NCBI RefSeq assembly: GCF_901905185.1
Contig: NZ_CABFMQ020000153.1
Span: 93,650-157,649, forward strand
Length of the DNA: 64,000 bases
DNA from: Methylocella tundrae
GTDB taxonomy: Bacteria > Pseudomonadota > Alphaproteobacteria > Rhizobiales > Beijerinckiaceae
Direction: 5' to 3'
Shown one piece after another: positions 14,449-23,806 of this stretch. Below the pieces are notes generated by a model that did not search any database, was not told the origin of the DNA, and was given only the letters and a program-made list of their open reading frames with translations. How positions within the stretch are numbered: position 1 is the stretch's first letter; every line of letters starts with the position of its first letter. The translations under genes were made by a program, and so were the position numbers.

Positions 14449-15429
14449 TCAGCTTAAATCCCGCAGGTGGCGGAAAACGATGATCCGCGAGACGAGCCCG
14501 GTGACGATCGCTATCCCCGCCGTGATCGCGAGGATCGCAACATAGACGTTTCGCCCCAGCGAAAAACTGCCGAACATGGCTTCGACCTGATCGCCGCCCG
14601 GCGTCGCGCGGGTCCAGGCGGCGAGCGTCGAGGCGACATAAAAGGCAAGGATCGCGGCGCCGCCGCCGATTGCCCCGCCGCGCAGTCCAAGCTGAAAGAA
14701 ATGGCGTTGGAACTGGCGTGAAATATAGTCGTCGGCGGCGCCGACGAAATGCAGCACCTCGATGATTTCGCGATTGCCCGCCATGGCGCCCCGCGTCGCG
14801 AAAGCCACCGCCAGTATCATCGCGACGAGCACCAGCGCGAAAATCAGCGCCGCCACGACGACGACGGTTTTCGCCATTACGGCGAGACGCTCCAGCCAAT
14901 GCTGATGATCGTCGAGGCTCAAGCCTGGAATGGCCTCGCTCAAGGCTCTGCCCAGGGCCGTGACGTTGAGGCTCGCTCCCGGCTCAAGGCTGATGACGAC
15001 GAGCCTTGGCACCGGCAGTTCCGAAAGATCGAGATTGCCGCCCAGCCAGGGTTGCAGCAGCGCCTCCGATTCCGCCTTGGTGTAGGGCCGGACGGCTGCG
15101 ACGCCCGGCGCCTTGCGCGCGATCGCGGCGGCTTTTTCGGCGTCCGCCTCGATGTCGCGTCCGACCGTCGGGCGGATCTGGATCGTCATTTCGCGCGCCA
15201 CCTGGCTCTGCCAGGCCGATGAGGCGTCGGCGATGAGGATGGCGGCGCCGGAGGTCAGCGCCGCGAGAAAGGTCATGATGGCGATGACGGTGACGAGCGC
15301 CCGCCCGGCGATGGAGGAAGCCGGCACGAGCGCCTTTTCGCGCCGCATGTCGCGCACCGCTTCGCGCCGCTCGTTCAGCGCCGCCGCCGCCGATTGCGTG
15401 CGCCGCAAAGCCTCTGAAAACATGCCCAT
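14449..15429 (-). CDS. ftsX: Cell division protein FtsX
   Basis: A 326-residue inner-membrane protein with one N-terminal helix (near residue 50), a periplasmic domain of about 100 residues, and three helices in the C-terminal half, including VVVAALIFALVLVAMILAVA and the loop NREIIEVLHFVGAADDYISR typical of FtsX. FtsX with FtsE forms an ABC-type complex at the division site that activates cell-wall hydrolases. It lies 43 bp downstream of ftsE in the same operon. The basic N-terminal tail of about 40 residues is longer than in gamma-proteobacteria. Confidence 0.9.
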   Translation of the reverse strand: MGMFSEALRRTQSAAAALNERREAVRDMRREKALVPASSIAGRALVTVIAIMTFLAALTSGAAILIADASSAWQSQVAREMTIQIRPTVGRDIEADAEKAAAIARKAPGVAAVRPYTKAESEALLQPWLGGNLDLSELPVPRLVVISLEPGASLNVTALGRALSEAIPGLSLDDHQHWLERLAVMAKTVVVVAALIFALVLVAMILAVAFATRGAMAGNREIIEVLHFVGAADDYISRQFQRHFFQLGLRGGAIGGGAAILAFYVASTLAAWTRATPGGDQVEAMFGSFSLGRNVYVAILAITAGIAIVTGLVSRIIVFRHLRDLS

Positions 15430-15472
15430 CCCTGGCCCTTGTTTTTTCGCGCCGCCGCGCCCGGACGGCGGT

Positions 15473-16135
15473 TCAGTCGAAAATATGCAGCCGCCCGTCG
15501 CCGAGAACGAGACGGCGCGCGCCGTCGAACTGGTCCATCAGGGCGAGATCATGCGTCGCGATGACGACCGACGTCCCCGACTTATGCAGCTCTGTGAACA
15601 GCCGCAGAAGCCTCCGCGCAAGGCTTGGATCGACATTGCCGGTCGGCTCGTCGGCGAGCAGGAGTTGCGGGCGCACGATGAGAGCCCGCGCAATGACGGC
15701 GCGCTGCTTCTCGCCGCCGGAGAGCACGGGCGGCAGAATGTTCATGCGCTCGCCGAGGCCGACCCAATGCAAAAGCTCGGTCACTTCGGCGCGATAGCTC
15801 GCCTCGTCCATGCCGCGAACGCGCAGGGGGAGGGCGACATTTTCATAGGTGGTGAGGTGATCGAGCAGGCGAAAATCCTGAAACACGACGCCGATCCGCC
15901 GCCGCAGGTCCGTGATGGCGTTTTTATCCAAGCTCAAAGCGTCGCGGCCGAAAAGCCGGATCAGGCCGCGCGTCGGCCGCAGGGACAGGAGAATGAGACG
16001 CAAAAGCGTCGTCTTGCCGGCGCCGGACGGGCCGGTCAGAAACTGGAAGGACTGCGGCTCGATGGAAAAGCTGATGTCCTTGAGGATTTCAGCGCCCATG
16101 CCATAGCGCAGGCCGACGTTTTCAAAATGCACCAA
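15473..16135 (-). CDS. ftsE: Cell division ATP-binding protein FtsE
   Basis: A 220-residue ABC ATPase: Walker A GPSGAGKTTLLR, Q-loop VVFQDFRLLDHLTTYENVAL, signature LSGGEKQRAVIARAL, Walker B LLLADEPTGNVD and the switch His in VIATHD. The Q-loop and the N-V-D after the Walker B are typical of FtsE. It is the cytoplasmic partner of FtsX encoded just downstream. The length matches the family (about 220). It starts the two-gene operon; the 182-bp region upstream is shared with no other plus-strand gene. Confidence 0.93.
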   Translation of the reverse strand: MVHFENVGLRYGMGAEILKDISFSIEPQSFQFLTGPSGAGKTTLLRLILLSLRPTRGLIRLFGRDALSLDKNAITDLRRRIGVVFQDFRLLDHLTTYENVALPLRVRGMDEASYRAEVTELLHWVGLGERMNILPPVLSGGEKQRAVIARALIVRPQLLLADEPTGNVDPSLARRLLRLFTELHKSGTSVVIATHDLALMDQFDGARRLVLGDGRLHIFD

Positions 16136-16317
16136 CTGAAAAGCCCTCTGGCGGAACAGGGTCCGCCCGCCGTGTTCGTTCAGAGCCGGGGGCGAACGGC
16201 ATCATCCCGCACTTTATCCGCAAAGTTTGCGCCGAAAATCGGCAATCTCGCAAATAACGCATTTTCCAGTGACGGGACGACATCGTTCGGGAAGACCGCG
16301 GCGCATAGCCTGCGCGC

Positions 16318-16722
16318 TCACGCGCCCAAAAGGTCGATCAGCGCGGGGATCAGCGGCGCGTCGGCGGGCGGCATGGGATAGGACCGCAGATCCTTCGGAA
16401 AAACCCATTTCAGCGCCTGACCCTCCCGTGCGCCGACCAAACCCTCCCAGCGCCGGCAGATAAAAAGCGGCATCAACAGATGAAACTCAGCGTAGGCGAA
16501 GCTCGCGAAAGTCAGCGGCGCAAGGCAGGGCTCTTTCACCGCAATGCCCAGTTCTTCGTGCAATTCGCGGATCAGCGCCTGCTCGGGGCGCTCGCCGGGG
16601 TCGACTTTGCCGCCAGGAAATTCCCAAAGCCCGGCCAGCGCCTTGCCTTCGGGACGCTGCGCGATCAAAACCCGCGCGTCGGCGTCGATCAGAGCGCAGG
16701 CGACGACGAGCAGCAGCCTCAC
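16318..16722 (-). CDS. mutT: Nudix hydrolase MutT (8-oxo-dGTP diphosphatase)
   Basis: A 134-residue Nudix protein. The Nudix box reads GKVDPGERPEQALIRELHEE followed by LGI, fitting Gx5Ex7REUxEExGU. The start VVACALIDADARVLIAQRPEG and LAGLWEFPGG are typical of MutT. It hydrolyses oxidised dGTP to stop A:T to C:G mutations. The start is GTG at 16722, 10 bp after the argJ stop, with GAGG upstream; no earlier in-frame ATG is usable. It lies downstream of argJ in a probable operon. Confidence 0.88.
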   Translation of the reverse strand: MRLLLVVACALIDADARVLIAQRPEGKALAGLWEFPGGKVDPGERPEQALIRELHEELGIAVKEPCLAPLTFASFAYAEFHLLMPLFICRRWEGLVGAREGQALKWVFPKDLRSYPMPPADAPLIPALIDLLGA

Positions 16723-16732
16723 AGGCGCCGCC

Positions 16733-17971
16733 TCACGAGCGATAGTCGCCGTTGATCTCGACATATTCCTTGGTGAGGTCGCAGGTCCAGACCGTCGCCT
16801 TGCCTTGGCCGACGCCGATTTCGACATAAATATCGATCTTCGGCTCGCGCATGAGCTTTGAAACCTCGGCCTCGTCATAGGCCGGGTCGCGCTGGCCCTT
16901 GTTCGCAACGCGAATTTCGCCGAACCAGATCGCCAGCCTGTCCCGCTCGGCCTTTTCGCCCGCCTTGCCGACGGCGGCGACGATGCGGCCCCAATTGGCG
17001 TCCTCGCCCGCGATCGCCGTCTTGACCAGCGGCGAATTGGCGATCGACAGAGCGATGCGCTTCGCAGCCGCCGCGGAGGCCGCGCCCGCGACCGTGATCT
17101 CGACGAATTTGCGCGCGCCCTCGCCGTCTTTGACCACCTGATGCGCGAGATCAAGCAGCAGGGTGTCCAGCGCCGCCTTGAAGGGCGCAAGACGCCGGTC
17201 ATTGGCGGCGGTGATTTTTGGCGCGCCGCGCTGCGCCGCGGCTCCGGTGGCGAACAGCAGCAAAGTGTCCGAAGTCGAGGTGTCGCTATCCACCGTGATG
17301 GCGTTGAACGAGCCTTGCACGCTTTTGGAGAGCATGGCCTGCAACGCCCCCGCTGCGATCGGCGCGTCGGTAAAGACAAATGAGAGCATCGTCGCCATGT
17401 CCGGGGCGATCATGCCGGCGCCCTTCGCCATGCCGGACAGTGTGACCGTCACTCCGTCAAGCTCAACCTTAGCGGTCGCCACCTTGGGATAGGTGTCCGT
17501 GGTCATGATCGCCTTGGCGGCCTCGAACATGTCGCCTGGCTTTGCTTTGCTCGCGAGCTTCGCCAGCACTCCGTCGAATTTGGCGGCGTCGAGCGGCTCG
17601 CCGATGACGCCGGTCGAGGCAAGAAAGATTTCGCTCTGCGGCGCGCCCGTGGCTTTCGCCGCGATCGCAGCGGTCTGCTTCGTCGCCTGCGCGCCGAGCC
17701 GGCCCGTAAAGGCGTTGGCGTTGCCGGAATTGACGACGAGGGCCCGCGCCTTGCCGCCGGACAGGCGGGCCCTGCACCAGTCGACCGGCGCGGACGGACA
17801 TTTCGATTTCGTAAAGACGCCGGCGACTTCCGTGCCTTTGTCGAACAGGGCCAGCATTACGTCGGTGCGGCCCTTATAGCGAATGCCTGCGGCGCCCGCG
17901 GCGAAGCGAACGCCGCCGATTTCCGGCAAGTCCGGGTAGGATGTCGGCGCGAGCGGCGAGACGGCGGCCAT
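16733..17971 (-). CDS. argJ: Bifunctional ornithine acetyltransferase / N-acetylglutamate synthase
   Basis: A 412-residue enzyme that moves the acetyl group from N-acetylornithine to glutamate in arginine synthesis. Signatures are VFTKSKCPSAPVDWCR, ALVVNSGNANAFTG, and the self-cleavage site KGAGMIAPDMATMLSF, where the Thr after Ala becomes the N-terminal nucleophile of the beta chain. The C-terminal beta chain ends EYVEINGDYRS as usual. The length fits. It lies between prsA (upstream, 173 bp away) and mutT (10 bp downstream). Whether it also uses acetyl-CoA cannot be read from the sequence. Confidence 0.95.
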   Translation of the reverse strand: MAAVSPLAPTSYPDLPEIGGVRFAAGAAGIRYKGRTDVMLALFDKGTEVAGVFTKSKCPSAPVDWCRARLSGGKARALVVNSGNANAFTGRLGAQATKQTAAIAAKATGAPQSEIFLASTGVIGEPLDAAKFDGVLAKLASKAKPGDMFEAAKAIMTTDTYPKVATAKVELDGVTVTLSGMAKGAGMIAPDMATMLSFVFTDAPIAAGALQAMLSKSVQGSFNAITVDSDTSTSDTLLLFATGAAAQRGAPKITAANDRRLAPFKAALDTLLLDLAHQVVKDGEGARKFVEITVAGAASAAAAKRIALSIANSPLVKTAIAGEDANWGRIVAAVGKAGEKAERDRLAIWFGEIRVANKGQRDPAYDEAEVSKLMREPKIDIYVEIGVGQGKATVWTCDLTKEYVEINGDYRS

Positions 17972-18144
17972 GGGTCAACCTCGAGATGATGCGAGCCGCC
18001 GGATCGGGCGGGGCCGGATTGATGCGGCGAGATCGGTCAATCCTGCCGGAGCGGGGAGGAGAAGCGTGGGCGTCGGAGACGGCGCTTCTCCTGAAATCCG
18101 CAAATAAAGAGCGCACAATGAATTTGTGCGCGGTATAATTGCGT

Positions 18145-19062
18145 TTATTTCTTGTTTTCAGAGGGCGCAGCCGGAGCCGGCGCAGCGGGCGCAGGCGTCG
18201 CAGCCGCGCCATCGGGTTTGGCGGCGTCGGGATCGGTCGGCGCGGCTTCGGTGCGCTCGATCTTCGCGCCTTTGCGCAGCTCGGCGACGAGTTCGCTCTG
18301 CGCTTTCTGCACGACGTAGCGGCTGACCTGCTCCTTGACTTCGTCGAAGCTCGGGAAAGGCTTCTCGCGCTTGCCTTCCACCTCGATCACATGCCATCCG
18401 AACGGGCTCTTCACCGGCTCGGACAATTGTCCAGGCTCCAGCTTGAAGGCGGCCTCGGCGAATTCCGGCACCATCTTGTCCTTGGTGAACCAGCCGAGAT
18501 CGCCGCCGTCGGAACCCTTGTCCTTCGACACTTCCTTGGCGACTTTGGCGAAGTCCTCGCCCGCCTTGAGGCGCTTGATCACGGCTTTGGCGTCGTCGTC
18601 CGTCGCGACCAATATGTGGCGCGCGTGAATCTCGGTCTCGGGCTTTTGCGCCTTGGCGGCGTCGTCATACGTCTTCTTCAACGCCTCGTCCGTCAAAGCG
18701 GTCTTCGCGACCTGCCCGAGCAGCGTCTCCATCAGCAGCTTTTCGTGATAATAGGCGAGCTTGTCGGCAAACTCTTTCGTCTTGTCGAGCTTTTCGGCCT
18801 GCGCTTTCTGCGCCACCAGCATGCCGTCGATCAGGAAATCAAGGAGATAGGCCTCCCGGGCCTTGCCTGTGACCTGCGCCGGCAGGCTCGGGCCAAGATC
18901 CTCGGTCGCAATCTTCAAATCCTCATCGGTGATCGGCTGGCCATTGACCGTCGCCAGCACCTTCCCGTGAACTTCGTCGGCGGCGAGGAGCGAGGGCACG
19001 CCGATCGCCAGGGCGCATGCAAGGCCGGCGGCCAGGGCGCGCGAGGATGTCTTCTTGAACAT
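18145..19062 (-). CDS. Periplasmic parvulin-type peptidylprolyl isomerase
   Basis: 305 residues. A Sec signal peptide (MFKKTSSRALAAGLACALAI, cleavage near LLAADE) is followed by a SurA/PrsA-like helical N-domain (VLATVNGQPITDEDLKIA) and a parvulin domain with ARHILVATDDDAKAVIKRLK, GSDGGDLGWFTKDKMVPEFA and FGWHVIEVEG. The C-terminus is Pro/Ala-rich. It helps exported proteins fold. I chose the ATG at 19062 because it begins the signal peptide and has GGAG about 9 nt upstream; longer in-frame starts give a non-natural N-terminus. Divergent from secA, which suits an export role. Confidence 0.9.
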   Translation of the reverse strand: MFKKTSSRALAAGLACALAIGVPSLLAADEVHGKVLATVNGQPITDEDLKIATEDLGPSLPAQVTGKAREAYLLDFLIDGMLVAQKAQAEKLDKTKEFADKLAYYHEKLLMETLLGQVAKTALTDEALKKTYDDAAKAQKPETEIHARHILVATDDDAKAVIKRLKAGEDFAKVAKEVSKDKGSDGGDLGWFTKDKMVPEFAEAAFKLEPGQLSEPVKSPFGWHVIEVEGKREKPFPSFDEVKEQVSRYVVQKAQSELVAELRKGAKIERTEAAPTDPDAAKPDGAAATPAPAAPAPAAPSENKK

Positions 19063-19662
19063 GCAATTGTGCTCCGAGCTGGTCGAGATACAAAAAACCG
19101 TCATGGCGCGCCCCGCCACGGGCGGATCGTGAGTTGCGCGTGGCGGCGAAAGATGCATGGACAGGCGGGTTTGACAAGGCGCCACCGCAATCTTATCTCT
19201 GAAATGTGCGTCGAGAGGCATTTTCGCGTCGCGGCAAAGGTTGTTTGGAGTGGAGGCGGGCGCGCGGCGGCGAAAAGCGGCGGCGCTTTTTGCGTCGATC
19301 TCGCGAGCGAGGCGGCGCCTCTGCTGGCGAAGGGCGTAAGTGTCGTGGCGCGGAACGCGGTTCGCGGGCAATCGGTTTATCGAAGAAATTCCGTGAAGCT
19401 TCAATTATAAGTGTTAATCGCCCATTATGTCTGTCGCCGTCCGCGGGGAGCGAAGGCCCTCGCGGAAGCCCATAAGCTGAGCAAAACGCCAGAGCCGCCT
19501 CATGGAAAAGAAAGCCGGCCCCGGTGGCGGACATGGGTTTTAGGAAGATGGGTTTTAGGAACAAGCTGTCGCCATCGAGTGCACGCGGCGGACGATGTAT
19601 GTGAAGCATGGCCGGCGGGCGCCGGGGATGTTTCTTAAAGGCCAAGAAAGGGTGTTTTGATA
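19063..19662. other. 600-bp divergent region between prsA-like gene and secA
   Basis: No gene is convincing in any frame. It should hold the promoters of both flanking genes; TATAAG near 19406 on the plus strand is a candidate -10. At 19533-19562 a 15-bp unit (ATGGGTTTTAGGAAG) is repeated in tandem with one mismatch. Confidence 0.4.
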
Positions 19663-22491
19663 ATGCTGGGCTCCTTCGCGAAGAAGATTTTCGGATCGGC
19701 GAACGATCGCCGACTGAAGAGCTATCGGCCGAAAGTCGCGGCGATCAACGCGCTCGAACCCGAATGGCTAAAGCTGACCGACGCGGAGCTCGCCGCCAAG
19801 ACAACCGCTTTTCGCGGGGAGCTGGCCGCCGGCCGGACGCTCGACGATCTTCTAGTCCCGGCCTTCGCCACCGTGCGCGAGGCGGCGCGGCGCGTTCTTG
19901 GACAGCGCCATTTCGACGTCCAGCTGATCGGCGGCATGGTGCTGCATGAGGGCGGTATCGCGGAGATGCGCACGGGCGAGGGCAAAACGCTCGTCGCGAC
20001 CCTCGCGACCTATCTGAACGCGCTCGCCGGCAAGGGCGTCCATGTCGTCACGGTCAATGATTATCTCGCCCGCCGCGACGCCGAATGGATGGGGCAGATC
20101 TATCGTTTCCTTGGCCTCTCCACCGGCATCATCGTGCATGGCGTCGATGATGATGAACGCCGAAGATCTTATGCCGCCGACATCACTTACGGCACCAATA
20201 ATGAGTTCGGCTTCGATTATCTGCGCGATAATATGAAGTACGAGCTTGGGCAGATGGTCCAGCGCGGCCACGCCTTCGCCATCGTCGACGAGGTCGATTC
20301 CATTCTCATCGACGAAGCGCGCACGCCCTTGATCATATCGGGACCGTCCGACGACAAGTCGGATCTTTACAACGCGATCGACAAGGTGCTGCCGCGCCTC
20401 GATCCGGAAGATTACGAGGTCGACGAGAAGCAGCGCTCGACCAATCTCACCGAGCGCGGCAATGAACATATGGAAGAATTGCTGACCGAGGCCGGCATTT
20501 TGACTGAAGGGTCGCTTTATGAGGCGGTCAATGTCACGATCGTCCATCACGTCAATCAGGCGCTGCGCGCGCACAAATTGTTCCAGCGCGACAAGGATTA
20601 TATTGTCCGCAATGACGAAGTCGTCATCATCGACGAATATACCGGCCGCATGATGCCCGGCCGGCGCTATTCGGAAGGACTGCACCAGGCGCTCGAAGCC
20701 AAAGAGCATGTTCAGGTCCAGCCGGAGAATGTGACGCTCGCCTCGATCACCTTCCAGAATTATTTTCGCCTCTATTCGAAGCTTGCCGGCATGACCGGCA
20801 CGGCGACGACGGAAGCCGATGAATTCGCCGAGATCTATAAGCTCGAAGTCGTCGACATCCCGACCAACCAGCCGGTCGCGCGCGTCGACGAGGACGATGA
20901 GGTCTATCGCTCGGCCGAGGAAAAGCTGCGCGCCATCACGCGCGAGATCGAAGCCGCCAACGCCAAGCTGCAGCCGATGCTCGTCGGCACGACGTCGATC
21001 GAAAAGTCCGAGCAACTCGCCGAGGCGATGAAAAAGCAGGGCTATAAGCAGATCAACTTCGAGGAGCCGCAGGCGCTGAGCAAGCTTTACGCGGCGGCGC
21101 GATCGAACAAGCCCTCGAAACTTTTCGCCGTGCTCAACGCGCGCTTCCACGAGCAGGAAGCCTATATCGTCGCCGAGGCGGGCGTACCGGGCGCGATCAC
21201 CATCGCAACCAACATGGCCGGCCGCGGCACCGACATCAAACTCGGCGGCAACGTCGAAATGCGCGTCACGCAGGAATGCGCCAATCTGTCGGACGGCCCG
21301 GAGCGCGACGCCAAGGAAACTGAGATCCGCGCCGAGGTCGAAGAGTTCAAGAACAAGGCCATCGCCGCCGGCGGATTGTACATCATCGGCACCGAGCGCC
21401 ATGAGAGCCGCCGCATCGACAATCAGCTGCGCGGGCGCGCCGGCCGTCAGGGCGATCCCGGACGCTCGAAATTCTTTTTATCGCTCAAAGACGATCTGAT
21501 GCGCATCTTCGGGTCGGACCGCATGGAAAACATGCTGGTCAAGCTCGGCCTCAAGGAAGACGAGGCGATCGTCCATCCCTGGATCAACAAGGCGCTCGAG
21601 AAGGCGCAGCAAAAGGTCGAGGCGCGCAACTTCGACATGCGCAAGAACATTCTCAAATATGACAACGTCATGAACGACCAGCGCAAGGTCGTCTTCGAGC
21701 AGCGCCGCGAGATGATGGCGAAGGAGTCGCTCGAGGAGATGATCGACGACATGCGCCAGGGCGTTGTCGAGGATCTCGTCACCAAATACGCGCCGCACGA
21801 CGCCTATCCCGAGACCTGGGATATCGAAGCGCTGTCCCAAGGGGTCAAAGCGGCGCTCAATCTCGACCTGCCGCTCGCCGATTGGGCCCGGGAAGAGGGC
21901 ATCACCGACGAGGACATGCGCGACCGGCTGCAAAAGGCGGCGGACGAGGCCTATGCGGCGAGGGTCGAGCGCAACGGCGCCGAGGTCATGCGCTATATCG
22001 AAAAGCAGATCGTGCTGCAGGCGCTCGATCATCTCTGGCGCGAGCATCTTGTCACGCTCGATCATTTGCGTCAGGTGGTGGGCTGGCGCGGCATGGCGCA
22101 GCGCGATCCGCTCAACGAATATAAGTCCGAGGCTTTCCAGCTCTTTGACGAGTTGATCGCGCAGCTGCGCGAGCTCACGACATCGCAGCTTTCCCGCGTC
22201 GAGGTCGCCTTCGAGCCGGCCCAGCCGAACGAGCCGCTTCAGCCCGCCGGCCTGACGCAGATCGCGACGGCGAGCGCGGCCTTCGAGGAAGCCGCGGCCG
22301 CGCTGACTTATACGCACCCCTCCGCGCCGTCATTTCTGGCCGAGGACGCCGGATCGACGGCGACCCTCGTTCGTCCAGAGCAGGAGGCGGCGCTGCAAGG
22401 CGACGGCGCTTACGGCAAGGTCGGCCGCAATCAGCCCTGCCCCTGCGGTTCAGGCAAGAAATTCAAGCACTGCCACGGCGCGCTGGTGTGA
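19663..22491 (+). CDS. secA: Preprotein translocase ATPase SecA
   Basis: A 942-residue motor of the Sec export system. It shows the Walker A GEGKTLVATL near residue 105, DEVDSILIDEARTPLIISGP near 210, the helicase motif TNMAGRGTDIKLGG near 520, and QLRGRAGRQGDPGRSKF. The C-terminal zinc motif CPCGSGKKFKHCHG, which binds SecB and lipids, is intact. I start at the ATG at 19663 (MLGSFAKKIFGS) rather than a TTG two codons earlier. AAAGGG lies about 11 nt upstream. Stand-alone gene; a strong hairpin follows at 22508. Confidence 0.97.
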   Translation: MLGSFAKKIFGSANDRRLKSYRPKVAAINALEPEWLKLTDAELAAKTTAFRGELAAGRTLDDLLVPAFATVREAARRVLGQRHFDVQLIGGMVLHEGGIAEMRTGEGKTLVATLATYLNALAGKGVHVVTVNDYLARRDAEWMGQIYRFLGLSTGIIVHGVDDDERRRSYAADITYGTNNEFGFDYLRDNMKYELGQMVQRGHAFAIVDEVDSILIDEARTPLIISGPSDDKSDLYNAIDKVLPRLDPEDYEVDEKQRSTNLTERGNEHMEELLTEAGILTEGSLYEAVNVTIVHHVNQALRAHKLFQRDKDYIVRNDEVVIIDEYTGRMMPGRRYSEGLHQALEAKEHVQVQPENVTLASITFQNYFRLYSKLAGMTGTATTEADEFAEIYKLEVVDIPTNQPVARVDEDDEVYRSAEEKLRAITREIEAANAKLQPMLVGTTSIEKSEQLAEAMKKQGYKQINFEEPQALSKLYAAARSNKPSKLFAVLNARFHEQEAYIVAEAGVPGAITIATNMAGRGTDIKLGGNVEMRVTQECANLSDGPERDAKETEIRAEVEEFKNKAIAAGGLYIIGTERHESRRIDNQLRGRAGRQGDPGRSKFFLSLKDDLMRIFGSDRMENMLVKLGLKEDEAIVHPWINKALEKAQQKVEARNFDMRKNILKYDNVMNDQRKVVFEQRREMMAKESLEEMIDDMRQGVVEDLVTKYAPHDAYPETWDIEALSQGVKAALNLDLPLADWAREEGITDEDMRDRLQKAADEAYAARVERNGAEVMRYIEKQIVLQALDHLWREHLVTLDHLRQVVGWRGMAQRDPLNEYKSEAFQLFDELIAQLRELTTSQLSRVEVAFEPAQPNEPLQPAGLTQIATASAAFEEAAAALTYTHPSAPSFLAEDAGSTATLVRPEQEAALQGDGAYGKVGRNQPCPCGSGKKFKHCHGALV

Positions 22492-22507
22492 GGGGGCGCG
22501 CCCGCGC

Positions 22508-22530
22508 CGAGGCTCCGCCGCGGGGCCTCG
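22508..22530 (+). terminator. Hairpin after secA
   Basis: CGAGGC/GCCTCG arms with further CCG/CGG pairing inside give a very stable stem-loop 16 bp after the secA stop. There is no T-run. Confidence 0.5.
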
Positions 22531-22596
22531 TCGCACAGGCGCGCGATGAATAGGTTAAGACGGCCGCGCGTCCCGCACTTCTCCCCAAAAGCCTTT

Positions 22597-22638
22597 CCCT
22601 CGTCCTGAGGAGCCGCGCAGCGGCGTCTCGATGGACGG
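22597..22638. repeat. Rhizobial-type palindromic repeat, second family
   Basis: Contains CCTCGTCCTGAGGAGCC, then GCGCAGCGGCGTCTCG and GGACGG. The layout (CGTCC arm, CCGC-gca-GCGG core, GTCTCG, GGACG arm) matches a palindromic element I recall as abundant in Bradyrhizobium and Methylobacterium intergenic DNA. Only one clear copy was seen in this window. Confidence 0.65.
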
Positions 22639-22729
22639 CCGCGCCGGAATAGGCTTTTCCGCCATCGCACATTCTTCCCAGCCCAAATCTGTTCACTGTT
22701 TGTTTTAGGCGCAATAGCCGTTCGCGATT

Positions 22730-23806
22730 ATGCTCCGGCCAAATCTCAGCCTTCGGACGGGGAGCCTGTGGTTGGACGCGGCAGACGACATTTCGCGGGC
22801 GTTTTGGGCGAGGACGCGGCCCGGCCGTCTCTCGCCTCAGATGGAGATCACGGGCGAGGGTATCGTTTTCGGTCCTGCAACCATCCTCGCGGGAATGGAG
22901 AAAGACGGGCGAGGCAGGCCCCGTCTCGTCCTCGACGAGCGGCGCGCGGCGGCGATCCTGTCGACGGCCTTTGAACAAGGGATCGATCCGCTTTTTCTGG
23001 CGAGACTGCGCCGGGCCGCGGGGGTGTGGAACGAGGGCGAGGCGGCGCTGGCGCAGCTTCATCTGATTTTCGCCGACGCGCCGGCTTGCGACGATCCCTA
23101 CCTTGTCTTGCGCCTCTTCGTCGCTGAAGAAATGCTCAAGGCCGGGGTCGGCCCGGACATTCTGTTAAAGGCGCAAGGAGTCGATCCGGGTCTTTTCGCC
23201 GAGGCCGGAGCGCCGCTGGTCAAGGCCGCTTACAATCCCGATCAGCCGCGCGACGCCCACGGCCGCTGGAGCGGCGGCGGGGCCGAAGCGGAGCCGGCGG
23301 CCTATCGCGGCAAGGGCAGGCTGAAGGCGATCGGCCGTTTCCTCGAATGGCTTGGCTCCCGCGCCCGGCGTTTCGAGCGCGAACCCGGGGAGACAAAACC
23401 TCCGGAACCGTTGCGACCGGAGACGAGGCCTGAACCCGTCCAGCCCGGAAAACGGCCTGAGGTCAGCAAGCCGGACTATCCTCTGCCGCGACCGGGTAGA
23501 GGCGAGCCGGTCGACATTCCGGGGCTGCCCGGGGTCAAGGGGACGGATATCAGCAATCCTCGCACGAGTTCGCCTAATTACGATCTCGATATGACCCGCG
23601 ATGGATTCGAAGCAAGTTTGCGCGAGCAAGGATGGAAATCTGAACCCACGTCAGCTGAAAACGTGACGAATTATTTTTCGCCGGATGGAGCCAAATACAG
23701 TGTCAGAGATGACTCAAAATCGCACGATGGGCCGAGCGCTAATTATTTCCACGTGGATGGCGCCGGAAGGGTGGATATGAAACTCAGGCTGAGGGTGAAC
23801 CGATGA
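22730..23806 (+). CDS. Polymorphic toxin-like protein
   Basis: 358 residues. The N-terminal 170 residues are a helical domain (RLFVAEEMLKAGVGPDILLK) ending in YNPDQPRDAHGRWSGGG, a linker motif typical of rhizobial polymorphic toxins. A Pro/Arg/Glu-rich spacer follows (about 205-275), then an 85-residue C-terminal tip from LDMTRDGFEASLREQGW to AKYSVRDDSKSHDGPSANYF and MKLRLRVNR. The tip is presumed to be the toxin; its activity is unknown. The stop overlaps the next ATG by 4 bp (ATGA), as for a toxin-immunity pair. A degenerate copy of the tip occurs at 24615-24761. No signal peptide was seen, so the delivery route is not evident. Confidence 0.65.
   Translation: MLRPNLSLRTGSLWLDAADDISRAFWARTRPGRLSPQMEITGEGIVFGPATILAGMEKDGRGRPRLVLDERRAAAILSTAFEQGIDPLFLARLRRAAGVWNEGEAALAQLHLIFADAPACDDPYLVLRLFVAEEMLKAGVGPDILLKAQGVDPGLFAEAGAPLVKAAYNPDQPRDAHGRWSGGGAEAEPAAYRGKGRLKAIGRFLEWLGSRARRFEREPGETKPPEPLRPETRPEPVQPGKRPEVSKPDYPLPRPGRGEPVDIPGLPGVKGTDISNPRTSSPNYDLDMTRDGFEASLREQGWKSEPTSAENVTNYFSPDGAKYSVRDDSKSHDGPSANYFHVDGAGRVDMKLRLRVNR

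Noticed and set aside
16736..17379. Long minus-strand frame running upstream of mutT
   Set aside because: It is the shadow of argJ in another frame (Arg/Ser/Pro-rich); mutT starts at 16722.
19206..19655. Small ORFs between prsA-like gene and secA
   Set aside because: No ribosome site, no recognisable motif, composition like random GC-rich frames.
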